Assembly (NCBI GenBank): GCA_031418775.1
Contig: JANOJN010000239.1
Location: 1 to 46,043, forward strand
DNA length: 46,043 nucleotides
Direction of reading: 5' to 3'
DNA from: JANLQX01 sp031418775
GTDB taxonomy: Bacteria > Actinomycetota > Acidimicrobiia > Acidimicrobiales > JANYDT01
Positions 33,989 through 41,921 of this stretch are shown here, in pieces; within the stretch, counting starts at the first letter, position 1; every line of letters starts with the position of its first letter. Below the pieces are notes generated by a model, which searched no databases, was not told where the DNA came from, and saw only the letters and a program-made list of their open reading frames with translations. A program made the translations under genes and the position numbers.

Positions 33989-34573
33989 TCAGCGGTCGGC
34001 CCACTTCGGGGTCGGCAGTGGCGTCGGGGCAAGCAGGGCATCGAGGGCCGACGCGGGATCCGCACCGACGCGCACCAGCTCGCCGTGATGCGCCTTGATG
34101 AACCCGGCAGCAACGGCCCGGCGCGTCTGCTCGATGAGCGGGTCCCAGTAGCCCTTCGTGTTGCAGAGAACGAGGGGCTTTCGCTGAATGCCGAGTTGGG
34201 TCCACGTGAGCATTTCGGTGAGCTCCTCCCACGTTCCGAATCCTCCGGGAAGGGCGAGGAAGGCATCGGCCAACTCCCCCATCCGCGCCTTGCGGGTGTG
34301 CATCGAGTCGACCACCTCGAGCGTCGTGATGCCCATGTGGCCGACCTCTGCCTGGAGGAGTTCCTTCGTGATGACCCCGTGTACGGTTCCACCCGCGTCG
34401 AGCACCGCGTCGGCCACGGCGCCCATCAGCCCGACCTTGCCCCCGCCGTAGACCAGCTCGATCCCCCGCTCGACCAGCAAGGTGCCGACGGTGACGGCGT
34501 CGTGCAGAAAGGCGGAATCGGTGCCGGAGGACGAGCCGCAGTAGACGGCGATACGCGAAATGGCTGAGGGCAT
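33989..34573 (-). CDS. LOG-family protein (TIGR00730 Rossmann fold)
   Basis: The 194-residue product starts RIAVYCGSSSG and has GGGKVGLMGAVADA (44-57), the TRKARM arginine motif (93-98) and PGGFGTWEE (109-117). These are the catalytic motifs of LOG-type phosphoribohydrolases, which free cytokinin bases from nucleoside 5'-monophosphates. The motifs are intact, so it should be active on AMP-like nucleotides. The ATG at 34573 is taken because the family starts there; no clear ribosome binding site precedes it. It lies 37 bp after the membrane protein gene on the same strand. Confidence 0.9.
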   Translation of the reverse strand: MPSAISRIAVYCGSSSGTDSAFLHDAVTVGTLLVERGIELVYGGGKVGLMGAVADAVLDAGGTVHGVITKELLQAEVGHMGITTLEVVDSMHTRKARMGELADAFLALPGGFGTWEELTEMLTWTQLGIQRKPLVLCNTKGYWDPLIEQTRRAVAAGFIKAHHGELVRVGADPASALDALLAPTPLPTPKWADR

Positions 34574-34610
34574 CGGAGGGTCAACGGTAGCCGTGCGACG
34601 TCGCCAACCC

Positions 34611-35129
34611 TCAGTGGCGCCGGCGGCGTAGCGGGTTCGCCTCGGGCCCGATGAGTCGCGGATCGAGCGTGCCGGTGCGCAGGAATAGCCGACGACGCGC
34701 CGGCGATTCGAGCCGCATCCGGCGGACGAAGTACACCGCCCCGAGGAGTCCGACGACTTCGAGCGCGACCAGGAGCCAGACCGGACGGTCGAGGGTCGGC
34801 AGGCGGTGGTGGGCACCGCGGAGCACCGGCCACCAGAAGACGTCTTTCGTGAGCCAGGCGCCGTCGAGCACCAGGTGCCCGAACATGCCGATCGGAATCG
34901 CCAGCAGCCGCTTTCGCCGCGCCCGACGTCCGACCGTGGCCCCCATCACGCCGAAGAGGACAGCAACGACAACGACAACGCTGTGCAGCCACGCCATGCG
35001 ACGCGCCACGATGCCGTCGACGATGTCGGGAAGCAGCGCTCCGAGGGCAACCAACCGGTAGTCGAGCGACCCATCACGGAAGATGGCGAAGACGGCGAGC
35101 ACCGTGGGTACGACGAACCAGAGCAGCAT
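34611..35129 (-). CDS. Small membrane protein, YdjM/DUF457-like metal-dependent hydrolase family
   Basis: The 172-residue product has about four membrane segments. GALLPDIVDG (31-40), a histidine in WLHS (48) and GHLVLDGAWLTKD (83-95) fit the membrane-bound YdjM-like group, which has conserved Asp and His residues. The C-terminus is Arg-rich and cytoplasmic. ATG 35129 is chosen because it opens the first membrane helix MLLWFVVPTVLAV. Remarkably its first 60 bases are copied upstream twice in tandem (see repeat entry). It follows the zinc-ribbon gene. Function is unknown. Confidence 0.78.
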   Translation of the reverse strand: MLLWFVVPTVLAVFAIFRDGSLDYRLVALGALLPDIVDGIVARRMAWLHSVVVVVAVLFGVMGATVGRRARRKRLLAIPIGMFGHLVLDGAWLTKDVFWWPVLRGAHHRLPTLDRPVWLLVALEVVGLLGAVYFVRRMRLESPARRRLFLRTGTLDPRLIGPEANPLRRRRH

Positions 35130-35138
35130 CGCAGGATC

Positions 35139-35189
35139 TCAGTGAACGATGGCGGCAAGCGCCGTCGGCATGGTGAACCAGAGGAGCAC
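35139..35189 (-). CDS. Leader ORF (GTG), duplicated gene start
   Basis: A GTG codon opens a 16-residue frame (VLLWFTMPTALAAIVH) that ends with TGA 9 bases before the membrane-protein ATG. It is the tandem copy nearest the gene. It has no good Shine-Dalgarno, so translation is uncertain; it may be only a relic of the duplication. Confidence 0.25.
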   Translation of the reverse strand: MLLWFTMPTALAAIVH

Positions 35190-35198
35190 GGCAGGATC

Positions 35199-35249
35199 TC
35201 AGTGAACGATGACCGCGAGCGCCGTCGGCATGACGGACCAGAGCAACAT
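35199..35249 (-). CDS. Leader ORF (ATG), duplicated gene start
   Basis: An ATG codon opens a 16-residue frame (MLLWSVMPTALAVIVH) identical in phase to the copy downstream and ending with TGA. It is the outer tandem copy. Hydrophobic residues dominate, like the membrane protein's first helix. No ribosome binding site of note; probably not a functional peptide, though a leader role is open. Confidence 0.25.
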   Translation of the reverse strand: MLLWSVMPTALAVIVH

Positions 35250-35287
35250 CTCAGCAAACCACGACGAGACCCAGAAACAAGACAGGA

Positions 35288-35998
35288 TCAGCGGACGAGG
35301 ATGGCGGCGCACTCTTCGCATGTGACCAACGCGTCGGCGCTCAATGCACGGATCCGGTCGAGCTCGACCGAGGCGAGCTGCAAGCGGCACGAACCGCAGA
35401 TCCCGCCGATGAGGCGGGCGACACCGATGCCGTTGTTCTTCGCCCGGATCGCCTCGTAGCGGGCGAGCAGGCCGGCCTCGACCGCGGCAGCTGCCCCCGC
35501 GCGGGCCGCGCCGGTGGCGTGAGCCTGTGTCTCTATGGCCGCGCGAGCAGCGACCTCGGCTTCGCGGCCTTCGGCGAGGCGAGCCAGCAGTGACTCTCGG
35601 TCGGCGGCGTTACGAGCGAGCTGGGCGTCGATCGGCTCGCGTTCCATCAGCACTGCGAGCTCGAGGTCCTCAAGCTCGTTGCGACGGCGGCGAAGTGACA
35701 CCAGGTCTGCTTCGAGCGCCTGGAGCTCGCGTGTCGCCGTGACCACGCCACCGAACAGCGCCCGATCGGCCGAGGTGATCTTGGCGTCGACATCGTGCAG
35801 CTGCGTCTCGAAGGCTGCCTGCCGCTGGCTGAGCGTGGCTTCCTGCGCCCGGACGGGCATTTCGTTTCGATCCAGGTCGGCAACCGCCTCTTCCAGGGCG
35901 ACGACGGCATCGTGCTCGGGGAGATGCGAACGACGGTGGTGCAGCTGGGCGAGGGTCGTGTCGTGGCTTTGGACATCGAGCAGGGAAGCGAAGGGCAT
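35288..35998 (-). CDS. Coiled-coil C4 zinc-ribbon protein
   Basis: The 236-residue product has a long charged coiled coil (about 20-180, heptad-like LxxLxxxLxxL and ARxxR patterns) and a C-terminal zinc ribbon with CGSC (Cys201, Cys204) and CEEC (Cys227, Cys230). This matches the CT398/Rv2229c-like family, a probable nucleic-acid or protein binder. Its ATG overlaps the PBP stop by one base (TGATG), so translation is coupled. The longer upstream frame has Pro/Arg-rich sequence, so it is rejected. Confidence 0.88.
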   Translation of the reverse strand: MPFASLLDVQSHDTTLAQLHHRRSHLPEHDAVVALEEAVADLDRNEMPVRAQEATLSQRQAAFETQLHDVDAKITSADRALFGGVVTATRELQALEADLVSLRRRRNELEDLELAVLMEREPIDAQLARNAADRESLLARLAEGREAEVAARAAIETQAHATGAARAGAAAAVEAGLLARYEAIRAKNNGIGVARLIGGICGSCRLQLASVELDRIRALSADALVTCEECAAILVR

Positions 35999-38478
35999 CA
36001 CTGCTGCACCGTAGTTGGTGCCACGGCCTCGACCGGCGGGGCCACAACGACCGGGGGAGCAACCGGCACCGCGTCGGGCTCGCGGCCGGGCACGGTGCTG
36101 CCCGCCTGAACGGGCTGCTGGGCGGTCGGCGTGTCCGAAGCAATGGTGGTCGCCGTCGCCGTCGTCCGCTTCTTGCGTTTCGCCAGAGTGGCACCGCTGA
36201 GCCGGTCCTGGCACCGTGTTCCCCTGGTCAGCGTCGCCCGGGGGAGCGCCGGGCCGGCCGAACCGGGAAGGCGGATGCCGACATCGGGAAGTGTGGACCC
36301 TCGCCGGGAGACGGTCACGGAAAATCCTCTGCCGGTCACGCCATCGAGCGGACCCTGTCCGATGGCCTCGGGCGTCGACCCCGCAGGCACGGCGACCGGG
36401 ACTTCGACCGGTGACTCGACCGGTGACTCGACCGGTACGTCAGTGGAAGTTGGCGCGACGCGCTTCTTCCGCGGCTTCACGGACCGCTTCTTGGTGGCCT
36501 TCGTCGACCTGGGCTCGTCCACGATCGCCAGGCATTCCGCCTTGCCGAACACGGTGTAGTCGGGCTCGCCAAATGGCAACTCGGGTTCGAAACGGAGCAC
36601 CGACTCGGCGTACTTCTGCCAGATCTGCGCAGGATAGGTGCCGCCGAACACCCGGATCCCACCCACATCGCTCATCGAGATCTTCGCCTTCGGCGAGCCC
36701 ATCCACACCGCGGTCGCGAGCTGAGGCGTGAAGCCGACGAACCATGCGTCCTCGTAGTTGTTGGTGGTGCCGGTCTTACCCGCCACCGGCCGACCACCGA
36801 GCTGCGCTGCCGTTCCGGTTCCCCGCTTCACCACCTGAGTCATCGCGTCGGTAAGTACACGTATCGCATTGGCGTCGGCCACGCGTTCCTGGGAGACCTT
36901 CGCCCGGAACAGCACGACGTTCGCCCGGTTGCGAACCTCCTCGATCAGGTAGGGCTTGCGCTTCACGCCTCCCGAGGCGATCGTCGCGTAGGCGCCGGCC
37001 ATCTCGATCGGGTGCACTTCTTCGACGCCCAGCGCCATGGCCGGAACCGGATCGATCGTCGTGGTGATGCCAAGACGACGCGCCGTCGCCACGATGTTGC
37101 GATAGCCGACGATGTAGGCCAGGCGAGCGAACGCGCAGTTGCTGGAGGCCACGAGTTGATCGCTCAGGGAGGCGACCTTGCCGGTCGCGTCTCCGGCGTT
37201 CTGCGGTTCGAACGGATCCGGGTCTCCGCCCGGATTGGGGATCGGACACGGTTCCTGCCCGCTGAGGTACGACAGCGGACTGATGCCCTGCTCCAACGCG
37301 GCCAGCAGGACGAACGGTTTCCACGACGACCCCGGCTGCCGCAGTCCCTGGGTCACGAGGTTGTACTTGTCGGTGTCGAACCCACGGCCACCGACCATCG
37401 CCCGCACCGCACCAGTCGGAACGTCGACCGACGCAACGGCGGCGGTGAAGTCGGGTTCGTCGGCGGGCAACACCTCACGCACTGCATCCTCCGCCGCGCG
37501 TTGGGCCAGCGGGTCGAACGTCGTCGTGATGCGGAGCCCACCGTTGAACACGGCCTCGTAGCGCTCTCTGGCCGTCTCCCCGAGCCGCCTGTCGTTCAGC
37601 AACTCCTGTTTGACGGTCTCGATGAAGTAGGTGTCGGGCTTCGCCAACCGATCGGCCGGACGCGGCATGGGGCTGCGCTTGAGCTGTACGGCTTCTTCCG
37701 CGGTGATCTGTCGGACCACCACCATGCGGTCGAGGACGACACTGCGCCGAGCACGAGAGCGGTCACGGAAGCGGGACGGGTCGTAGCCGACCGGGTTGCG
37801 GATCATGCCGGCAAGGAATGCCGACTCGCCAACGGTGAGCTTCTCGACGGGGAGTTGGAAGTAGCGCTCCGCCGCGGCCTGCACACCGTAGGCACCCTGG
37901 CCGAAGTACACCTGGTTGAGGTAGCGCTCGAGGATCTGGTCTTTCGTGAACTTCTTCTCGAGCTGGAGTGCCAGGGACACTTCGCGAACCTTGCGACTCA
38001 GCTCCTGCTTCGAGGTGAGCAGCGACAGCTTGACCAGCTGCTGGGTGATCGTCGACCCTCCCTGGGCGACACCACCGGCATCGACGTTGGCACCGATCGC
38101 GCCGAGGGTGCGGAACAGGTTCACGCCCTTGTGCTGGTAGAAGGACGAGTCCTCGACCGCCAGGATGGCGTTCACCAGGGACTTGGGAACCCGGGAGAGC
38201 GGCACGGCGCTTCGGTTCTGCTCGGCGTGGAGCACGGCGATCACCCGATTGTTGCGATCGAGGACGAGGGAGCGCTGATCGAGCGGGCGGAGTTCGTCGA
38301 CGTCGGGGCCGACGTAGCGCACGCCCCGCGCCGCCACCGAGAACTGCGACCCGATGAGGACGAATGCCAGTGCCAGCGAAACGGCGCCGATCGCTCCCCC
38401 GGCACCGAGCACGAGGATTCGGGCCACGCCACGGGCGGCACGGGCCGGGAGCGATCGGATTCCCCTCCGCCGGACCAT
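35998..38478 (-). CDS. Class A penicillin-binding protein (PBP1A type)
   Basis: The 826-residue bifunctional enzyme polymerises and cross-links peptidoglycan outside the membrane. A basic N-terminus and a membrane helix (19-45) lead to a GT51 domain with Glu109 in EDSSFYQHKG, GGSTITQQL (140-148) and LERYLNQVYFGQGAYG. The transpeptidase has SxxK (Ser384-Lys387 in GSSWKP), SSN (445-447) and KTG (568-570). A Pro/Val/Ser/Thr-rich tail of about 170 residues follows, with three tandem PVES-like units. ATG 38478 and an adjacent GTG at 38481 are both possible starts. It begins a few bases after the FAD-oxidase stop and its own stop overlaps the next gene, so it lies in a coupled run. Confidence 0.96.
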   Translation of the reverse strand: MVRRRGIRSLPARAARGVARILVLGAGGAIGAVSLALAFVLIGSQFSVAARGVRYVGPDVDELRPLDQRSLVLDRNNRVIAVLHAEQNRSAVPLSRVPKSLVNAILAVEDSSFYQHKGVNLFRTLGAIGANVDAGGVAQGGSTITQQLVKLSLLTSKQELSRKVREVSLALQLEKKFTKDQILERYLNQVYFGQGAYGVQAAAERYFQLPVEKLTVGESAFLAGMIRNPVGYDPSRFRDRSRARRSVVLDRMVVVRQITAEEAVQLKRSPMPRPADRLAKPDTYFIETVKQELLNDRRLGETARERYEAVFNGGLRITTTFDPLAQRAAEDAVREVLPADEPDFTAAVASVDVPTGAVRAMVGGRGFDTDKYNLVTQGLRQPGSSWKPFVLLAALEQGISPLSYLSGQEPCPIPNPGGDPDPFEPQNAGDATGKVASLSDQLVASSNCAFARLAYIVGYRNIVATARRLGITTTIDPVPAMALGVEEVHPIEMAGAYATIASGGVKRKPYLIEEVRNRANVVLFRAKVSQERVADANAIRVLTDAMTQVVKRGTGTAAQLGGRPVAGKTGTTNNYEDAWFVGFTPQLATAVWMGSPKAKISMSDVGGIRVFGGTYPAQIWQKYAESVLRFEPELPFGEPDYTVFGKAECLAIVDEPRSTKATKKRSVKPRKKRVAPTSTDVPVESPVESPVEVPVAVPAGSTPEAIGQGPLDGVTGRGFSVTVSRRGSTLPDVGIRLPGSAGPALPRATLTRGTRCQDRLSGATLAKRKKRTTATATTIASDTPTAQQPVQAGSTVPGREPDAVPVAPPVVVAPPVEAVAPTTVQQ
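36401..36436. repeat. 12-bp tandem repeat within the PBP gene
   Basis: Three 12-base units ending CGACCGGT (36401-36412, 36413-36424, 36425-36436) repeat in frame and encode PVES-like residues in the PBP C-terminal tail. The number of units may vary by slippage. Confidence 0.75.
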
Positions 38479-38482
38479 CACG

Positions 38483-39880
38483 TCATGTTACGGCGTGGTC
38501 ATTCCCGTCGGGGTACAACACACCCGGGTTGGCCAGGCCTTCGGGATCGATCGCCCGTTTGATCGAACGCATCACCTCGACGTCGGGTCTGCCGCGATCA
38601 CGAACCAGCCATCCACGCTTCACGCGTCCGATTCCGTGCTCGGCCGACACCACTCCCCCGCAGTCGAGAACGCGCTCGAGCACACACGTCTCGACCGCCT
38701 CGAACCGGTCGACGGACGCGGCGACATTCACGTGGAGGTTGCCGTCGCCGAGATGACCGAAGACGACGGTTCGGGCGACCGGCGCGGCCGCCCCGATGGC
38801 TTCGTCGAGGCCGTCCACGAACTCGCCAAGTCGAAGGAGCGGGATGCTGACATCCAGCTTCACGACCGGCCCGAAGCTCGACGCGATCTCGCCCTGCGCG
38901 TCGCGCAACCGCCACCACTCGTCACGGGTCGAGCTACCCGTGGCGACGGCGGGCTCCCCGACGGTGGCAGCGGCGGATGCGTCGACCGCGGCCGCCAGTT
39001 CGTCAAAGGCGACGGGGCCGACCGCCTCCACCAACATCGCCCACGGCGCAGTCCACGGCTTTGGTGTTGCCCATGCTCGATGGGCGCAGAGCGCGGCGAT
39101 GTCGTGGCCGCGCATCAGCTCGCACGCCACCATGGCCGACACGCCCCGAAGGTGACGCAGCACAACGAGCGCGTCGCCAACGGACGCCACGCCGAGCGCA
39201 GCGGTGACCCTCGGAGACAGCGCCGGACGAAGCTGCAGCCGCGCCGAGGTGATGACGCCGAGCGTTCCCTCGCTCCCGCACATCAGCTGGGCCAGGTTCA
39301 GCCCGGTGTTGTCCTTCGCCAGCCCATGCATCCGGCGGATCACGCTCCCGCCGGGAAGGACGGCTTCGATGCCGACCAGTTGGGCTCGGGTCATGCCGTA
39401 GTGGAGCACGCCATTCCCACCGGCGTTCGTCGCGATCGTGCCGCCGATCGTGGCGCGATCACGCGCCCCGAAGTCGATCCCGTAGAGCAGGCCGAGCGGA
39501 GCTACGGCGCCGGCGAGCTCCGTGAGCGTCACCCCGGCGCCCACGGTGACTTGCATGGCCTCGCGGTCGACCTCGCCGATCGAGCGCATCCGCCGCGTCG
39601 ACACGACGACCTCGCCACCGACGGGCACGCCTCCACCGACGAGTCCGGTGTTGCCGCCCTGCGGGACCCACGCCACGTGGAACCGCCGACAAACGTCGAT
39701 CACCGCGGCCGTCTCGGCCGCGTCCGACGGGAGGACGACTACGCGAGGCGTGCCGGACCATCGCCCCGTCCAGTCGACGGCGTAGTCGGCGAACCGACCC
39801 GGATCGGTGATGACGCCGTCGCCTCCAACGATCGCCCGAAGCGCCGCGACGAGGTCGGGTCCGTGGTCGACGGCGGTCAC
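38483..39880 (-). CDS. FAD-linked oxidase (GlcD / D-2-hydroxyglutarate dehydrogenase-like)
   Basis: The 465-residue product has the PCMH-type FAD domain: PQGGNTGLVGG (near 74-84), IGGTIATNAGG (near 145-155) and GSEGTLGVIT (near 203-212). A C-terminal cap domain has HLGDGNLHVNV and HGIGRVKRG, and ends DPEGLANPGVLYP. These are typical of D-lactate, glycolate and D-2-hydroxyglutarate dehydrogenases. The GTG start is at 39880. It is divergent from Lgt and a few bases before the PBP gene. The hydroxyacid and electron acceptor are unresolved. Confidence 0.93.
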   Translation of the reverse strand: MTAVDHGPDLVAALRAIVGGDGVITDPGRFADYAVDWTGRWSGTPRVVVLPSDAAETAAVIDVCRRFHVAWVPQGGNTGLVGGGVPVGGEVVVSTRRMRSIGEVDREAMQVTVGAGVTLTELAGAVAPLGLLYGIDFGARDRATIGGTIATNAGGNGVLHYGMTRAQLVGIEAVLPGGSVIRRMHGLAKDNTGLNLAQLMCGSEGTLGVITSARLQLRPALSPRVTAALGVASVGDALVVLRHLRGVSAMVACELMRGHDIAALCAHRAWATPKPWTAPWAMLVEAVGPVAFDELAAAVDASAAATVGEPAVATGSSTRDEWWRLRDAQGEIASSFGPVVKLDVSIPLLRLGEFVDGLDEAIGAAAPVARTVVFGHLGDGNLHVNVAASVDRFEAVETCVLERVLDCGGVVSAEHGIGRVKRGWLVRDRGRPDVEVMRSIKRAIDPEGLANPGVLYPDGNDHAVT

Positions 39881-39966
39881 ACGCCGACGTTAGGGGCTGC
39901 GCCGACCTCGACCGAACGGTGAACCGTCGGTCGAGCCGACCGAGCCGCCCAGCTACCGTCGTCGCC

Positions 39967-40881
39967 ATGGTTTTCGCCCTGCTCGCCTCGTCCCCCGTCC
40001 CGTGGGGACCCGCCGGTCTTGCGAACGTCGTGGCGTCGATCCCGAGTCCGTCGAGCGGATCACTTCACCTCGGTCCGCTGAGGCTCAACGCCTACGGCAT
40101 GTGCATCGCGGTCGGCATGATGGTCGCGGTCTGGGTCACCGACCGGCGTTGGCAGGCGCGGGGCGGCCACCCGTCCGACATGGCGGCGATTGCCACGTGG
40201 GCGCTTCCCGCCGGTGTCGTCGGATCTCGGATCTACCACGTGGCCACGGACTGGAAGAGCTACCGCGGTCGCTGGATCGAGACGCTCTGGCTATGGCAGG
40301 GCGGGCTCGGGATCTGGGGCGGCATCGCGCTCGGCACCCTCGGTGGAGTGATGGTCGCCCGGCGGCGGCACCTCGACCCCTTGCCGCTGATGGACGCGGC
40401 CGCCGTGGGCATCCCACTCGCCCAGGCGATCGGCCGCTGGGGCAACTGGTTCAACGTCGAGCTCTTCGGTCGGCCGTCGTCGCTGCCATGGGCACTGGAG
40501 GTGCCGCCCGGCAAACGTCCGGCCGGGTACCTCGACGCCGCAACATTCCACCCGACGTTTCTCTACGAATCGATCTGGTGCGTGCTCGTCGCCGGTCTCG
40601 TCCTCGTCGTCCAGAAGCGGTTCGGACACCGGATGAAGCCGGGCCGGCTCTTCGCGGTCTACGTCGCGGGGTACACGTTCGGCCGCCTCTTCATCGAGCG
40701 GATCCGCATCGACAAGTCGACCCGGCTCTTCGGCCTGCGTTTCAACGAATGGGTCGCCGGAACCGTGTTCCTCCTCGCCGTGGCCGTCATCGCGACGGGC
40801 CTGCGGGCCAAGGCGTCAGATGGTGGCGAAGCCGGCCCAGTAGCCGACGGGCCCGTTCTCCGGGACGAACTCCACACGTGA
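39967..40881 (+). CDS. lgt: Prolipoprotein diacylglyceryl transferase
   Basis: The 304-residue membrane enzyme transfers diacylglycerol to the lipobox cysteine of prolipoproteins. It has about seven membrane segments, RLNAYGMCIAVGM, LWLWQGGLGIWGG, the Lgt signature GRWGNWFNVELFG (near 158-170) and FHPTFLYESIW, then GRLFIERIR. TACCGT at 39954-39959 precedes the ATG by 7 bases, suggesting a leaderless mRNA; the longer frame upstream is a non-family extension. Its last 66 bp overlap the 3' end of a convergent lipoprotein gene. The window contains other lipoproteins that would be substrates. Confidence 0.95.
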   Translation: MVFALLASSPVPWGPAGLANVVASIPSPSSGSLHLGPLRLNAYGMCIAVGMMVAVWVTDRRWQARGGHPSDMAAIATWALPAGVVGSRIYHVATDWKSYRGRWIETLWLWQGGLGIWGGIALGTLGGVMVARRRHLDPLPLMDAAAVGIPLAQAIGRWGNWFNVELFGRPSSLPWALEVPPGKRPAGYLDAATFHPTFLYESIWCVLVAGLVLVVQKRFGHRMKPGRLFAVYVAGYTFGRLFIERIRIDKSTRLFGLRFNEWVAGTVFLLAVAVIATGLRAKASDGGEAGPVADGPVLRDELHT

Positions 40882-41502
40882 CCGAAGTTCGCAGGTGACG
40901 CCGGTCGGGTCGGGGTTGCCTTCCGCAGTGACGGCACCGATCGACACCGCCCACCCGGGCCCGTTGCGAGAGGGATAGGAGTCGGCCGAGAAGCTCCACC
41001 CGTTGTCCGACGAGGGCGAGTCGGCCGACGTGGTCCCGTCGTCGTTCCAGCGGAGCTCGACCGGACCCGAGGTGAAGCTCCCGGCTGGCGTCGTCCCGTC
41101 CAGGAGGATCGACACGGGCGCGGCCGGCCGCGTTCCGGCGAACGTGAACCCGCACACCACGCCGCGATAGGTGAGGTCGGTCACCCGCATCCGCAGGACC
41201 AGAGTCGGTGCGCCGATCACCACGGCCGTCTCTTTCAGCGGACGCGGGTCCGCTCCCGGCGTGTCGAAGACCACGGAGATCTCCTGCGACGCCTCCGGGC
41301 CGCCGGCAGCTGTAGCACCGGCCGTGGTGTCATCGCTCCCGTTCGCTGCCTCCGTCGACGGCGCGGCCGCGGACCCACCGGCGGCCGAGGCGTCAGTTCC
41401 CGGACCGCTCGATGAGGACGGGGAGCACGCCGTGCCGACCAGACCGAACGCAAGCGCGCCGACGACGAGCAGCGCCCTCGATGCGCTCCGTGAGGGCCTC
41501 AC
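40816..41502 (-). CDS. Predicted lipoprotein of unknown function
   Basis: The 228-residue product starts with GTG. It has a signal with a hydrophobic core LLVVGALAFGLVGTAC, in which Cys26 is a weak lipobox (GTAC), then an Asp/Ser/Ala/Thr-rich linker (about 28-75) and a beta-rich domain with repeated strands. No family was recognised. It starts in a GTGA overlap with the Nudix stop and ends 66 bp inside the convergent lgt gene. Surface-exposed and membrane-anchored location is likely. Confidence 0.75.
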   Translation of the reverse strand: MRPSRSASRALLVVGALAFGLVGTACSPSSSSGPGTDASAAGGSAAAPSTEAANGSDDTTAGATAAGGPEASQEISVVFDTPGADPRPLKETAVVIGAPTLVLRMRVTDLTYRGVVCGFTFAGTRPAAPVSILLDGTTPAGSFTSGPVELRWNDDGTTSADSPSSDNGWSFSADSYPSRNGPGWAVSIGAVTAEGNPDPTGVTCELRSRVEFVPENGPVGYWAGFATI

Positions 41503-41921
41503 GAACCGACCGTCGCGTCGCCCGGGGCGACGTCGGGACCGAGCAGGTCGGCGTCACGCGGATAGCTGAGGAGCACTCGCGCTTCGTCGGGCGTGACCCA
41601 CCGGACTTCATCGACCTCGTCGTTCGGTTCGAAGGTCCCGGAGACCACGGTCCCTCGCCACCAGTGCACGATCTTGGGGCGACCCTTGCGATCGACGTAG
41701 GTGATGTCGCTCAGTCGTTCGCCGAGGACCGCGACGAGACCGGTCTCCTCGAGCACTTCACGTCGGGCGCACTCCTCGATGGTCTCTCCCGGATCGAGTT
41801 TCCCTTTCGGGAACGACCAGTCGTCGTAGCGAGGGCGGTGCACGACGAGGACGGTGCGTCCTGCGGGGGTGTGGCGCTCGAGCAGCGCTCCGGCGGCGAT
41901 GACGAAGGCGGGTTCGGTCAT
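41499..41921 (-). CDS. Nudix hydrolase
   Basis: The 140-residue product has the Nudix box in residues 37-59 (GKLDPGET, then REVLEETGL), complete in its glycine, glutamates and RE-x2-EE core. It hydrolyses nucleoside diphosphate-linked compounds; the size fits the MutT group. The start overlaps the EamA stop (ATGA). It is followed by the lipoprotein gene in a GTGA overlap. The substrate is not determinable. Confidence 0.92.
   Translation of the reverse strand: MTEPAFVIAAGALLERHTPAGRTVLVVHRPRYDDWSFPKGKLDPGETIEECARREVLEETGLVAVLGERLSDITYVDRKGRPKIVHWWRGTVVSGTFEPNDEVDEVRWVTPDEARVLLSYPRDADLLGPDVAPGDATVGS

Larger units (their letters stand above)
35073..35252. repeat. Three 60-bp tandem copies of a gene start
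   Basis: Units at 35073-35132, 35133-35192 and 35193-35252 are imperfect copies. The first is the start of the membrane-protein gene itself and the other two lie upstream of it. Because 60 is a multiple of three, all start codons stay in one frame. Each upstream copy ends with a TGA stop, in CACTGAGATCC. Confidence 0.85.

Noticed and set aside
35073..35252. Possible CRISPR or IS ends
   Set aside because: Units are contiguous without spacers and derive from the gene start, so they are a tandem duplication.
36401..36436. Possible small CRISPR-like array
   Set aside because: Units are only 12 bp with no spacers and lie inside the PBP coding frame, so they are coding tandem repeats.
38478..38490. 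Leaderless promoter TAACAT before the PBP gene
   Set aside because: The hexamer lies inside the last codons of the FAD-oxidase gene, so a chance match is as likely, and translational coupling explains the spacing.
37012..38562. A rightward open frame of about 516 codons across the PBP gene
   Set aside because: It shows no motif and is antisense to a well-supported PBP.
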